The position numbers and the translations under genes were made by a program. Of a stretch of DNA of 64,000 nt, positions 47,553-56,793 are shown in pieces. Below the pieces are notes generated by a model that was given only the letters and a program-made list of their open reading frames with translations, was not told where the DNA came from and ran no database searches. Origin of the DNA: Helicobacter japonicus (GTDB taxonomy: Bacteria; Campylobacterota; Campylobacteria; Campylobacterales; Helicobacteraceae); NCBI RefSeq assembly GCF_000762845.2, contig NZ_JRMQ02000002.1, positions 186,001 to 250,000 of the forward strand, written 5' to 3'. Within the stretch, counting starts at the first letter, position 1, and each line of letters begins with the position of its first letter.

Positions 47553-48787
47553 AAAAACTCCCACAAAAATACCTCATCAAGGGTATTAAAGACAATCAAA
47601 ATGTGCAAATAACATTACTTTCAACTTCTTATGAAAATGCTAAAGAGCAAAGTTTGCACAAATACAATATTTATCCCATTGAGATTAAGGCTTTGAGTGG
47701 TTTTGAGTTTTTGCATTTGCAAATATTGCGTCTTGATAGAATCACTTCACAAGATATAAGTGCGTTGTTTTTACAAATCTCGATTATGTTAAGTGCATCT
47801 TTGCCTATATTGGAGATTATTGAAATTTGTGCTAAAAATACCAAAAAACCTAAACTTAAACACATTTTGCTTGAAATCGCTTATAGGCTTAATCTTGGGC
47901 AAAAACTTTCTATTGGCTTTAAAGAACATAGAGATATTTTTGGTGATATGGTTTGGAATATGATAGCCTTAGGAGAAAAAAGTGGCGATCTTAGCGAGAT
48001 TTTTAAAATGCTAAGTAAGCATTCGATAAGGGAATATAAAAATAAAAATAAGCTCAAGCGCGCCCTTTTTTATCCTCTTCTTGTTTTTATAAGTATTATA
48101 GGTGCATTTGTGGGGCTTGTATTGTTTGTGCTGCCCGAATTTTTGGTAATGTTTGAGGAGATTAACGCAAATTTGCCTATTTTTACGCATATTTTAATGT
48201 ATATACAAAGTTTTTTTGTGGAGCTTGGAGTAATTTTTTGTGTATTTTTGGTGATATGTATTTTTCTTTTGCAAAGATTCTATAAACATTCTTTTGCATT
48301 TAGGTATAAATGCCACGCATTGATTTTACACTTACCTTTTATCGGGGAAATTATTAGGCTTAATATGTTTTATCAATACACCTTTAGTCTTTTTTTGCAG
48401 CTAAAATCATCCATACCTCTTGATATGGCTCTTTCTTTGAGTAACAATACCATTTCTCATCTCACACTTAAGGCGCGTTTTGTTCAAGTTTTAGAATCTG
48501 TCAAAAATGGTAAAAGTCTTTCTCTTGCCTTGACACAGGCTAATGCAATAGATGAGATTTCTTTAGCTCTTATTGCCGCTGGAGAGCAAAGTGGCAAGCT
48601 CCCAAAAATGCTTGAGATATGTGCAGAGCGATTTGAGGAGAGCACACAAGAGAAAATCGATTTTCTTATTTCGCTTGTTGAGCCTTTGCTTAGTTTAATT
48701 ATGGGTGTGCTTTTGCTTTTTTTGGCATTGGGTATATTTGTGCCAATGTGGGATATGAGCACAGCAGCAATGGGTGGAATGTATTAG
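47549..48787 (+). CDS. GspF/PilC-family inner-membrane platform protein (CtsF-like)
   Basis: A 412-aa polytopic protein with two copies of the GspF domain, each with helix-bundle and membrane parts. The first has SALFLQISIMLSASLPILEI and GLVLFVLPEFLVMFEEI; the second has QYTFSLFLQLKSSIPLDMAL and LISLVEPLLSLIMGVLLLF near the C-terminus. The ATG at 47549 overlaps the ATPase stop (ATGA); a TTG three codons earlier is less likely. It closes the six-gene locus. No pseudopilin follows: the next gene is on the other strand. Confidence 0.92.
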   Translation: MKKLPQKYLIKGIKDNQNVQITLLSTSYENAKEQSLHKYNIYPIEIKALSGFEFLHLQILRLDRITSQDISALFLQISIMLSASLPILEIIEICAKNTKKPKLKHILLEIAYRLNLGQKLSIGFKEHRDIFGDMVWNMIALGEKSGDLSEIFKMLSKHSIREYKNKNKLKRALFYPLLVFISIIGAFVGLVLFVLPEFLVMFEEINANLPIFTHILMYIQSFFVELGVIFCVFLVICIFLLQRFYKHSFAFRYKCHALILHLPFIGEIIRLNMFYQYTFSLFLQLKSSIPLDMALSLSNNTISHLTLKARFVQVLESVKNGKSLSLALTQANAIDEISLALIAAGEQSGKLPKMLEICAERFEESTQEKIDFLISLVEPLLSLIMGVLLLFLALGIFVPMWDMSTAAMGGMY

Positions 48788-48815
48788 AATCTTTAACCTA
48801 AGCTTTTTCAAGCAT

Positions 48816-49904
48816 TTAGTGTGTTAGAAGTGTTTGTATATGGGGCAAGATTTTGTCAAAATTCGCTCCATTAGGCGCAAAAATATCATCTCTTCTTATG
48901 TGCTTTGTGGGCGTGGAGAGCAAGTGTTTGGCTAAATCATATACTTGTGCAGCACTTTGTGTGTGATACATAAGATGAGATTGAATCAAAAATTCATCGT
49001 GAAAAAGGAGAAGTGAGCGCGTAGAAATCACGGGTATGCCCAAATAGCAAGCTTCTAAATTCATAGTCCCGCCACCGCCTATGAGCAAGTCTATAAAAGG
49101 ATAAAATGCCTTTGGTGGTAATTTTTGCTTGAGTATGTGAATATGCTTTGTGTTTTTAAAGGCAGATTCTAACTCCTCACTTCCATAGCGAGGCATAAGT
49201 AAAATATTTGCAATGGGGCTTAATAAATGAGTGCTTTCATAAATAATGGGGAGTTTTTCTTTTACATAATGTGCCTTATACTCCTCTTCACGCACGAGAA
49301 TTATGGGAAGATTCTCATCTAAGCCATATTCACGCATAAATGCGACTTTTTGCGCGTGCTCTGCTTGCGATACATCTTGAAGCCATAATGCTACATCGAT
49401 AAAATCATAGGGTAACACTTGAGAAGGAGATAATCCTAAGACTGTGTAGCATATTTCAGGCACAATAAATGGGCGGAATACAAGTTGTGAGAGTGGCAAA
49501 GTAAGGCGCGAGAGAATAGTGAGATTTTGTGTGCTAAATACAGAATCTGCCACAGGTGTGTCTGCAAAATGCACCACTGGTATGCCTAAACCAAAAGCAC
49601 ACTGCACTCCATCGACACTTGCTCCTGTGATAAAAAGGCGAGGCAAAGTATCAAGTTTTTTAAAAAGATTCAAGAATCCTTGCTGCCTTTGCAGGCGAGA
49701 TTCAAATTTGCCAAGTTTGCTTTCCCCACCATAGCCACCGATTTCATAAGCTTGTATATTAAAAAGCTCCAAAAGTCGCGCACATTCATCATAGCCACTA
49801 CTTTTACGCGTGGTGATAATGACCTCATCATACATTTTTAATTGCGGAATAAGGGATTTAAAAAACATTACATATTTAGGGTCAATAATATCAAGCCAAA
49901 TCAT
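48816..49904 (-). CDS. DUF354 family protein, glycosyltransferase-like
   Basis: A 362-aa protein starting MIWLDIIDPKYVMFFKSLIP, which matches the DUF354 opening (MKIWIDITNPPHVHFFKPLI type). A GT-B-like core follows, with ITGASVDGVQCAFGLGIPVVHF, PYDFIDVALWL, YGSEELESAF and LLIGGGGTMNLEACYLGIPVIS, the last resembling the nucleotide-sugar site of UDP-glycosyltransferases. The ATG at 49904 has AAGGA close by; a TTG further upstream would overlap thyX. DUF354 genes are often in polysaccharide loci in archaea and bacteria. The substrate is unknown. Confidence 0.75.
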   Translation of the reverse strand: MIWLDIIDPKYVMFFKSLIPQLKMYDEVIITTRKSSGYDECARLLELFNIQAYEIGGYGGESKLGKFESRLQRQQGFLNLFKKLDTLPRLFITGASVDGVQCAFGLGIPVVHFADTPVADSVFSTQNLTILSRLTLPLSQLVFRPFIVPEICYTVLGLSPSQVLPYDFIDVALWLQDVSQAEHAQKVAFMREYGLDENLPIILVREEEYKAHYVKEKLPIIYESTHLLSPIANILLMPRYGSEELESAFKNTKHIHILKQKLPPKAFYPFIDLLIGGGGTMNLEACYLGIPVISTRSLLLFHDEFLIQSHLMYHTQSAAQVYDLAKHLLSTPTKHIRRDDIFAPNGANFDKILPHIQTLLTH

Positions 49905-49992
49905 CACTTTCCTTGATGCGTTAATGTTAGGACATATTAATTTTGGTAAGATTCTAAGCAGTTTTATGTAAAGATTTGCTAAAGGGAAAACA

Positions 49993-50652
49993 ATGGAAGA
50001 ACACAAAAAACTAAAAATTAATGTTACACTTTTGCATTATACACCCTTAAACATTTGTAGCAATGCCATACGCACTTGTTGGCAAAGCTTTGACAAAAGT
50101 GATAATGGTGGAGAAAAAGATATTGAACTTATTGATAGGGTGGGGAATAAATATAAACATTCTAGCACTTTGGAGCATTTGTATTATAATTTTTATATTC
50201 AAGGTATTTCGCGTGCGTGTTTGCAAGAATTGGCGCGTCATCGTATAGCAAGTTATAGTGTGAAGTCTTCGCGCTATACGCTTAAAGAGCTAAAAAATTT
50301 ACCAAGTTTTCTTCCTTTGAATGACGAGAATCTTGCTCGTGCAGAGGAATTTGTCGTTTTTACAAGCAATGAGCAAGTTAATCACGCTTCGCTTTATGCA
50401 CTTGAGCGTTTGCGCGAGATTCTGTGTAGTAATGTAAGCAATGATATTGCTAAGTTTGCTATGCCCGAATCTTATCGCACAGAGCTAAGTTTTAGCATTA
50501 ATGCGCGGAGCTTGCAGAATTTTCTCTCCTTGCGTTCTTCTAAATCTGCGCTTTGGGAGATTCGCGCGTTGGCATTGGCAATTTTTGAATCTTTACCGCA
50601 AGAGCATAAATTTATTTTTGAAAGCTGTATAAAGAGTCAAAATGAAGCCTAA
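49993..50652 (+). CDS. thyX: Flavin-dependent thymidylate synthase
   Basis: Makes dTMP from dUMP with FAD and methylenetetrahydrofolate, replacing ThyA as in other Helicobacter and Campylobacter. The diagnostic RHRX7S motif is present as RHRIASYSVKSSRY, and SINARSLQNFLSLR near the C-terminus carries further substrate-binding residues. The 219-aa length is normal. AAAGGGAAAACA precedes the ATG. It is divergent from the DUF354 gene. Confidence 0.96.
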   Translation: MEEHKKLKINVTLLHYTPLNICSNAIRTCWQSFDKSDNGGEKDIELIDRVGNKYKHSSTLEHLYYNFYIQGISRACLQELARHRIASYSVKSSRYTLKELKNLPSFLPLNDENLARAEEFVVFTSNEQVNHASLYALERLREILCSNVSNDIAKFAMPESYRTELSFSINARSLQNFLSLRSSKSALWEIRALALAIFESLPQEHKFIFESCIKSQNEA

Positions 50653-50791
50653 GATTCTATAAATTTGCTAAAATATGCCAAAGAAAAGAGTTTTACAAGA
50701 TTTTATCGATAATTTTTATTATTTGTATAGTTTTTATTGTTAAAATTATAGAGCTTTTAGTAGCAATTTTTTCTTATATTTAGGAGTTTTT

Positions 50792-52453
50792 ATGAGTCAT
50801 ACAAAATATCAAAGAGGTTACTTTATGCCTCCTAGTGAATCTTTAGACTGGAGCAAGAAAGAATATATTACTCAAGCACCAATTTGGTGTAGTGTGGATT
50901 TACGTGATGGAAATCAAGCACTTATTACGCCTATGAGCCTAGAAGAAAAAATTACATTTTTTAAACTGCTGCTAAAAGTTGGATTTAAAGAAATTGAGGT
51001 AGGATTTCCTGCAGCAAGCGAGACAGAATATCGCTTTTTACGCACATTGATTGAAGAAGATCTTATTCCTGATGATGTGAGTGTGCAGGTGCTTACTCAA
51101 GCGCGAGAACATATTATTAAAAAGACTTTTGAGAGCCTTGAGGGTTGCAAGAATGCTATCGTGCATTTTTACAATTCTACTTCTTATGCACAAAGACAAC
51201 AAGTCTTTAGAAAGTCAAAAGATGAGATAAAAAAGATTGCGCGTGAGGGTGCGCTGTATTTAAAAGAATGCGCTGCAAACACGAAGGGAAATTTTAAGTT
51301 TGAATATTCGCCAGAAAGCTTTAGTGGCACGGAAGTAGATTATGCACTTGAAGTGTGTAATGAAGTGATTGATATTTTTAAGCCCACTGCACAGAATAAG
51401 TTTATTGTGAATCTCCCCGCCACGGTGGAGATGAGCCTTCCGCATATTTATGCTTCTCAAGTAGAATATATGTCAAAACATCTCAACAATCGTCAAAATG
51501 TGCTTATCTCTCTTCACCCACATAATGATAGAGGCTGTGCCATAGCCGATGCGGAACTTGGACTCCTGGCTGGAGGTGATAGAATTGAGGGCACACTTTT
51601 TGGCAATGGTGAGCGCACAGGGAATGTAGATATTATCACGCTTGCTATGAATATGCACACACACGGGATAGATTCTAAACTTGATTTTAGCAATATCCCA
51701 AGTATTTGTGATGTATATGAGAAAGTAACTAAAATGCAAGTATATGAGCGACAGCCATACTCTGGCAAACTTGTCTTTGCAGCATTTTCTGGCTCACATC
51801 AAGATGCAATTGCTAAGGGAATGGCATATCACCAAGAGAATAATCTCAACACTTGGAGTGTCCCTTATTTACCAATTGACCCAAAAGATGTGGGGCGTGT
51901 GTATGAAAGCGATGTAATCCGCATAAATTCCCAAAGTGGCAAGGGTGGCATTGCTTATATTTTACACCATCATTATGGGATTAATCTCCCGCCACTTTTG
52001 AGAGAAGAATTTTCTTATTATGTGAAAAATATTTCTGATAAAGCACATAAAGAGTTAAGTCCTGATGAAATTTGTGATATTTTTCAAAATGATTTTGTGA
52101 ATCTTAAGAAACATTTTGCTATTAAAAATTTTCATTTCACACAACCTCAAAATGCAGATTCTCATATAGAAGTAGGGCTTGATGTTGAACAAAATGGCAC
52201 AACAACGCATATTAAAGGTAGTGGAAATGGGCGGCTTGATAGTATAGCAAACGCACTAAGAATGCATTTAAATATGGATTTTGAGATACTTGATTATAGT
52301 GAGCACGGACTAAAAAAAGGTTCAGATTCCAAAGCTGTATCTTTTGTGCAGATAGAAAGTAATGGCAAAAAATGTTTTGGTGTGGGTATTGATAGCGATA
52401 TTATTGCTGCTTCTGTTTTTGGGTTGGTAAGTGCGCTTAATCGTATTATATAA
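50792..52453 (+). CDS. leuA: 2-isopropylmalate synthase, long (LeuA2) type
   Basis: The first committed step of leucine synthesis: acetyl-CoA plus 2-oxoisovalerate gives 2-isopropylmalate. At 553 aa and with an N-terminus resembling the actinobacterial/fungal form ([18 protein letters not shown]), it belongs to the longer LeuA class. The metal site is in [12 protein letters not shown] and [13 protein letters not shown], and the C-terminal domain from about residue 440 is the leucine-sensing regulatory part. TTAGGAG precedes the ATG. It heads leuA-leuC-leuD-leuB; the 139-nt gap upstream is AT-rich with no clear attenuator. Confidence 0.95.
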   Translation: MSHTKYQRGYFMPPSESLDWSKKEYITQAPIWCSVDLRDGNQALITPMSLEEKITFFKLLLKVGFKEIEVGFPAASETEYRFLRTLIEEDLIPDDVSVQVLTQAREHIIKKTFESLEGCKNAIVHFYNSTSYAQRQQVFRKSKDEIKKIAREGALYLKECAANTKGNFKFEYSPESFSGTEVDYALEVCNEVIDIFKPTAQNKFIVNLPATVEMSLPHIYASQVEYMSKHLNNRQNVLISLHPHNDRGCAIADAELGLLAGGDRIEGTLFGNGERTGNVDIITLAMNMHTHGIDSKLDFSNIPSICDVYEKVTKMQVYERQPYSGKLVFAAFSGSHQDAIAKGMAYHQENNLNTWSVPYLPIDPKDVGRVYESDVIRINSQSGKGGIAYILHHHYGINLPPLLREEFSYYVKNISDKAHKELSPDEICDIFQNDFVNLKKHFAIKNFHFTQPQNADSHIEVGLDVEQNGTTTHIKGSGNGRLDSIANALRMHLNMDFEILDYSEHGLKKGSDSKAVSFVQIESNGKKCFGVGIDSDIIAASVFGLVSALNRII

Positions 52454-52470
52454 ATTTTAAGGAGAAAACT

Positions 52471-53733
52471 ATGGGTATGACAATGTCTCAAAAAATCCTT
52501 GCTGATAGGGCAGGATTAGAATCTGTGAAGCCAAATGATTTAATTATGGCAAAGCTTGATATGGTGCTTGGCAATGATATCACCACACCAGTAGCGATTA
52601 ACGCTTTTAAACAAGCTAAATTTACGCAAGTTTTTGATAAAGATAAAATTTCACTTGTAATGGACCACTTCGCACCAAACAAAGACATTAAAGCCGCTAC
52701 TCAGAGTGCGCAATGCCGCTGCTTTGCAAATGATTTTGACATAAAGCATTATTATGATGTGGGTAATATGGGTGTGGAACACGCACTTTTGCCAGAGCAA
52801 GGCATTGTAACTATTGGCGATTTGATTATTGGTGCAGATTCTCATACTTGCACTTATGGGGCATTAGGTGCGTTTAGCACAGGTGTAGGAAGCACAGATA
52901 TGGCTGTGGGTATGGCAACAGGACAAGCGTGGTTTAAAGTGCCTTGTGCAATGAGGTTTAACCTCAAAGGCAAACTGCGCCCTTATGTCAGTGGTAAAGA
53001 TGTGATTTTGCATATCATTGGTAAAATCGGCGTTGATGGCGCGCTGTATAAGAGTATGGAATTTGGTGGAGAAGGACTAAAAAATCTTACTATTGATGAT
53101 AGGCTTTGTATCGCAAATATGGCGATTGAAGCAGGCGCAAAAAATGGTATTTTTGAAGTTGATGATATTACGATGAGTTATGCTAAAGGGCGCACGAGCA
53201 GGGAATTTAGAATCTACAAAGCAGATGAAGATGCGGAGTATGAGCAAGTTTTTGATATTGACTTAGATTCTATCAATCACACAGTGGCATTTCCACATTT
53301 GCCTGAAAACACAAAAGAAAAAGATGATTGGGGTGAGGTAAAAATTGACCAAGTTGTTATTGGTTCTTGCACAAATGGGAGACTAAGTGATATGGCAGTA
53401 GCTGCGGAGATTCTAAAAGATAAGAAAATTGCAAAAAATACGCGCTGTATTATTATTCCTGCTACTCAAAATATTTATTTGGAATGTATAAATCGTGGCT
53501 ATTTGGAAACCTTTATCAAAGCTGGAGCAGTTGTTTCTACGCCTACTTGTGGTCCTTGTCTTGGCGGACATATGGGTATTTTAGCAGCAAATGAAAAGTG
53601 CGTTTCTACGACTAATCGTAACTTTGTAGGCAGAATGGGGCATATCACAAGTGAAGTTTATCTTTCCTCGCCTGAAGTAGCAGCGGCAAGTGCTGTGAGA
53701 GGGATTCTAAGTGCGCCACAAGATATAGCATAA
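52471..53733 (+). CDS. leuC: 3-isopropylmalate dehydratase large subunit
   Basis: An aconitase-family subunit that isomerises 2- to 3-isopropylmalate with LeuD. The 4Fe-4S cysteines are in [11 protein letters not shown] and [12 protein letters not shown]. The substrate loop [20 protein letters not shown] is intact. The 420-aa length identifies the shorter LeuC class also found in archaea. AAGGAG precedes the ATG, 17 nt after leuA. Confidence 0.96.
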   Translation: MGMTMSQKILADRAGLESVKPNDLIMAKLDMVLGNDITTPVAINAFKQAKFTQVFDKDKISLVMDHFAPNKDIKAATQSAQCRCFANDFDIKHYYDVGNMGVEHALLPEQGIVTIGDLIIGADSHTCTYGALGAFSTGVGSTDMAVGMATGQAWFKVPCAMRFNLKGKLRPYVSGKDVILHIIGKIGVDGALYKSMEFGGEGLKNLTIDDRLCIANMAIEAGAKNGIFEVDDITMSYAKGRTSREFRIYKADEDAEYEQVFDIDLDSINHTVAFPHLPENTKEKDDWGEVKIDQVVIGSCTNGRLSDMAVAAEILKDKKIAKNTRCIIIPATQNIYLECINRGYLETFIKAGAVVSTPTCGPCLGGHMGILAANEKCVSTTNRNFVGRMGHITSEVYLSSPEVAAASAVRGILSAPQDIA

Positions 53734-53782
53734 AATGATTGAAACAGCATAAAACGCAAAACAACACTTTTAAGGAGCAAAA

Positions 53783-54280
53783 ATGAAAGCACAAGGGTTT
53801 GTCCATAAATATAATGATAATGTAGATACTGATGTGATTATCCCAGCGCGTTACCTCAATACCGCTGACCATAAAGAGCTTGCAAGTCATTGTATGGAAG
53901 ACATTGATAAGGATTTTGTGAAGAAAGTTAAAGAGGGCGATATTATGGTGGGAGGTTGGAATTTTGGCTGTGGGAGTAGCAGAGAACACGCACCTATTGC
54001 CATTAAAGCAAGTGGGATTTCTTGTATTATCGCTAAGAGCTTTGCCCGTATTTTCTATCGTAATGCTATTAATATTGGGCTTGCGATTATAGAATCTGAA
54101 GAGATCGCTTCACAGATTGAAGCAGGTGATGAGGTGGCTATTGATTTTGATAAGGGCGTCATTACAAATTGCACAAAAAATCAGCAGTTCAACACTACGC
54201 CTTTTCCGCCTTTTATTCAAGAAATCATTAACGCAAATGGGTATTTAAATTGGATTAGCAAAAACAAGGCAAATGCTTAA
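53783..54280 (+). CDS. leuD: 3-isopropylmalate dehydratase small subunit
   Basis: The swivel-domain partner of LeuC. The 165-aa protein shows [17 protein letters not shown], the conserved [16 protein letters not shown] and [25 protein letters not shown] precedes the ATG. Its stop lies 16 nt before the leuB ATG, in the tight leu operon. Confidence 0.96.
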   Translation: MKAQGFVHKYNDNVDTDVIIPARYLNTADHKELASHCMEDIDKDFVKKVKEGDIMVGGWNFGCGSSREHAPIAIKASGISCIIAKSFARIFYRNAINIGLAIIESEEIASQIEAGDEVAIDFDKGVITNCTKNQQFNTTPFPPFIQEIINANGYLNWISKNKANA

Positions 54281-54296
54281 CACACAAGGAGGAGAT

Positions 54297-55370
54297 ATGC
54301 AAAAACGCATTGCGGTCATTTATGGTGATGGTATCGGCAGAGAAGTCATTACACAGGCATTGAAGATTCTAAAAGTAGTAGCAAAAAAATACGGGCATAC
54401 ATTTGTGTTTGAAGAGGTTTTAGCAGGTGGAGCTGCTATTGATGCGTGCGGGGAATGTCTCCCTGCAGAAAGCCTTAAAATATGTAAAGAAAGCGATAGT
54501 GTGCTTTTGGGCGCAGTAGGTGGTCCCAAATGGGATAATGAACCTAGCCATAATCGCCCAGAAAAAGCACTTCTTACATTAAGAAAAGAGTTGGGATTAT
54601 TTGCTAATATCCGTCCCGCAACACTTTTACCACAGCTTCGCAAAGCAAGTCCTTTAAAAGATGAGATTTTAAATTTGGGCATTGATTTTATCATTGTGCG
54701 CGAACTCATTGGCGGAGTATATTTTGGCGAACATAAACTAGAAGAAATCAATGGTGAAAAAGTGGCAAGTGATGCGATGACTTATAGTGCTTCACAGATA
54801 GAATCCATTGCGAAAGTTGCTTTTAATATTGCTAGAAATCGCAAAAAAGAAATTGTTTGCGTGGATAAAGCAAATGTATTAAGTTCTTCAAGATTGTGGC
54901 GAGAAGTGGTAGATAAGGTGGCTCAAAACTACAAAGATGTGAATCTTAGTTATATGTATGTAGATAATGCGGCAATGCAAATTTGTCGAGCACCGAGCCA
55001 ATTTGATGTGATTCTCACTGAAAATATGTTTGGTGATATTCTAAGTGATGAGGCAAGTATCATTACTGGCACTATTGGCGTTATTCCTTCCGCTTCTCTC
55101 TCAAATGGCACTTTGGGTATGTATGAGCCGATACACGGCAGTGCGCCCGATATTGCAGGGCAAGACAAAGCCAACCCCATAGGGACGATTCTATCTGCGG
55201 CAATGATGTTAGAGCTTTCATTTGGATTGACAAAAGAGAGTGAAGCGATACAATTAGCGGTGCAAAATGCACTTGATAAAGGTTATCGCACAGGAGATAT
55301 GATGAGTGCGGGAATACAGCTTGTAGGCTGTGAGCAAATGGGTGATGTGATTTTAGAATCGGTTATGTAA
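54297..55370 (+). CDS. leuB: 3-isopropylmalate dehydrogenase
   Basis: Oxidative decarboxylation of 3-isopropylmalate, giving 2-oxoisocaproate with NAD. The 357-aa chain has IAVIYGDGIGREV, LLGAVGGPKWD, the active-site VCVDKANVLSSSRLWREV, LTENMFGDILSDEAS and GSAPDIAGQDKANP. I start at the ATG at 54297, which has AAGGAGGAG just before it, rather than the codon at 54273 inside leuD. This completes the leucine pathway genes. Confidence 0.96.
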   Translation: MQKRIAVIYGDGIGREVITQALKILKVVAKKYGHTFVFEEVLAGGAAIDACGECLPAESLKICKESDSVLLGAVGGPKWDNEPSHNRPEKALLTLRKELGLFANIRPATLLPQLRKASPLKDEILNLGIDFIIVRELIGGVYFGEHKLEEINGEKVASDAMTYSASQIESIAKVAFNIARNRKKEIVCVDKANVLSSSRLWREVVDKVAQNYKDVNLSYMYVDNAAMQICRAPSQFDVILTENMFGDILSDEASIITGTIGVIPSASLSNGTLGMYEPIHGSAPDIAGQDKANPIGTILSAAMMLELSFGLTKESEAIQLAVQNALDKGYRTGDMMSAGIQLVGCEQMGDVILESVM

Positions 55371-55613
55371 TGCTTAAATCCTGATTTCGTTTCTATTCAT
55401 CAAGGACATTGTAAAGATAATAAACGAAGGCAAATGGAAAATACATACTCCCAATAAACAATGTATTTATATATGATAAGGCAGAGTGAAAGAATCGCTT
55501 TATATGTATGGGGATTCTATACCTTAGTTTTTACATTAAAGGCTATTTGTTTTTAAGTTGTGTTGTGTTACACTTAATAGTTTGTCAAAAACAAAACTTT
55601 ATGAGGAGTCTTA

Positions 55614-56721
55614 ATGCCAACACAAACCACTTTAAAGCAATTTATAAAAAACAATGTTTTCTATCAAAACTTTATTCGTCCAATACGTGTAAAATGGAAA
55701 GAAAAAGCTTTGGCTAAGCTTGATGACCAATCCTACTTCACTAAACGACATAAAACAATCTTTGGTTATACACCAGATTTTAGAAATCCAAAAACCTTTA
55801 ATGAAAAAATTATTCATAGAATCTTATTTGATAGAAATCCAATTTATACAAGTCTAGCAGATAAGCTAAAAGCTAGAATCTATATAGCCTCTATTCTTGA
55901 AAAATATAATGCCACACAATCTTTAGATAATGTAAATATGCGCTGGGGGGGGGGGGCAGCTTCATAGCCAAAAAGACAAAAGCAAAACATCTTTAGATTT
56001 ATCTTTAATCCTTAACTCTCATTCTCCTTTATTTCAACCTATAGACACACTTACTCAAGCACTCTTTGATACAAATGCTTGTCCTTATCTACCAAAACTT
56101 TATGGTATCTATAAAAATACACAAGAAATAGATTTCTCAAAGCTTCCAAAAAGTTTTGTTTTAAAAACAAATCACGATTGCGGAGGAGTAATCTTAGTGC
56201 CTAATAAGGATATATTCTTAACAAATTCTAAAACTTTTCAAGAATCTATGGATAAACTCACACAACATCTTCATACAAATTATTATTTACTTCATAGAGA
56301 ATGGCATTATAAAGATATAGAACCTAGAGTATTTGTGGAGGAGATATTGGGGGAGATAGAGGGCGAAGAATGGAAAGCACCGACAGATTATAAAATACAT
56401 TGTTTCAAAGATTGCGCGTATATGCAAATAGATATTGATAGATTCACAAATCACACAAGGGTTATATTTGATGAAGATTGGAATCCTATGCCCTTTAGTT
56501 TTTTATATCCAATTTCTCAATCTATACCGAATAAACCTTACAATGCTGAAATGATGTTTGCAATCGCCAAAGCTTTGGCAGGGCGATTCTATATGCGAGT
56601 TGATTTGTATAATATTTATGGACGCATTGTTGTGGGTGAGCTTACTTTCACACACGGAGGAGGAACTGAAACATTCAATCCAAAAGAATGGGATAAAAAG
56701 TTTGGGGATTTATGGATTTGA
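55614..56721 (+). pseudogene. TupA-like ATP-grasp gene, phase-variable, out of frame at a G12 tract
   Basis: The frame from 55614 (TGAGGAGTC ribosome-binding site) runs to the tract and stops at 55967 after about 117 aa. The next frame is open from the tract to 56721. Removing one G (11 G) or adding two (14 G) joins them into about 368 aa. The product would be a TupA-like ATP-grasp protein: FGYTPDFRNPKTFNEKI and YTSLADKLKARIYI before the tract, KLPKSFVLKTNHDCGGVILV and AGRFYMRVDLYNIYGRIVVG after it. TupA is linked to teichuronopeptide synthesis in Bacillus; Helicobacter relatives sit with surface polysaccharide genes. The gene reads OFF here. A sequencing or assembly length error is the alternative. 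Confidence 0.8.
55945..55956 (+). repeat. Homopolymeric tract G12 in the ATP-grasp gene
   Basis: Twelve consecutive G, the longest homopolymer in the window. Its length breaks the reading frame of the surrounding ATP-grasp gene. Poly-G tracts of this size slip at high frequency in Helicobacter and Campylobacter and switch surface genes on and off. Confidence 0.9.
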
Positions 56722-56793
56722 TTTTTTCAAATAAAGAGAGAAATAATAAAGATACAGGGCAAGATTTTATGTTTTTTATTGTGTAGATTCTTA

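Noticed and set aside
48816-50006. DUF354 gene starting at 50006
   Set aside because: That start is TTG and overlaps thyX on the other strand, while the ATG at 49904 has AAGGA and begins exactly at the family's conserved N-terminus.
55508-55717. Hydrophobic 69-aa reading frame overlapping the start of the ATP-grasp gene
   Set aside because: No ribosome-binding site. It overlaps a well-supported start in another frame, and its second half is a shadow of that gene.
56197-56721. Separate 174-aa gene downstream of the G12 tract
   Set aside because: The same frame is open without a stop back to the tract, and the protein continues the ATP-grasp domain, so it is the 3' part of the interrupted gene.
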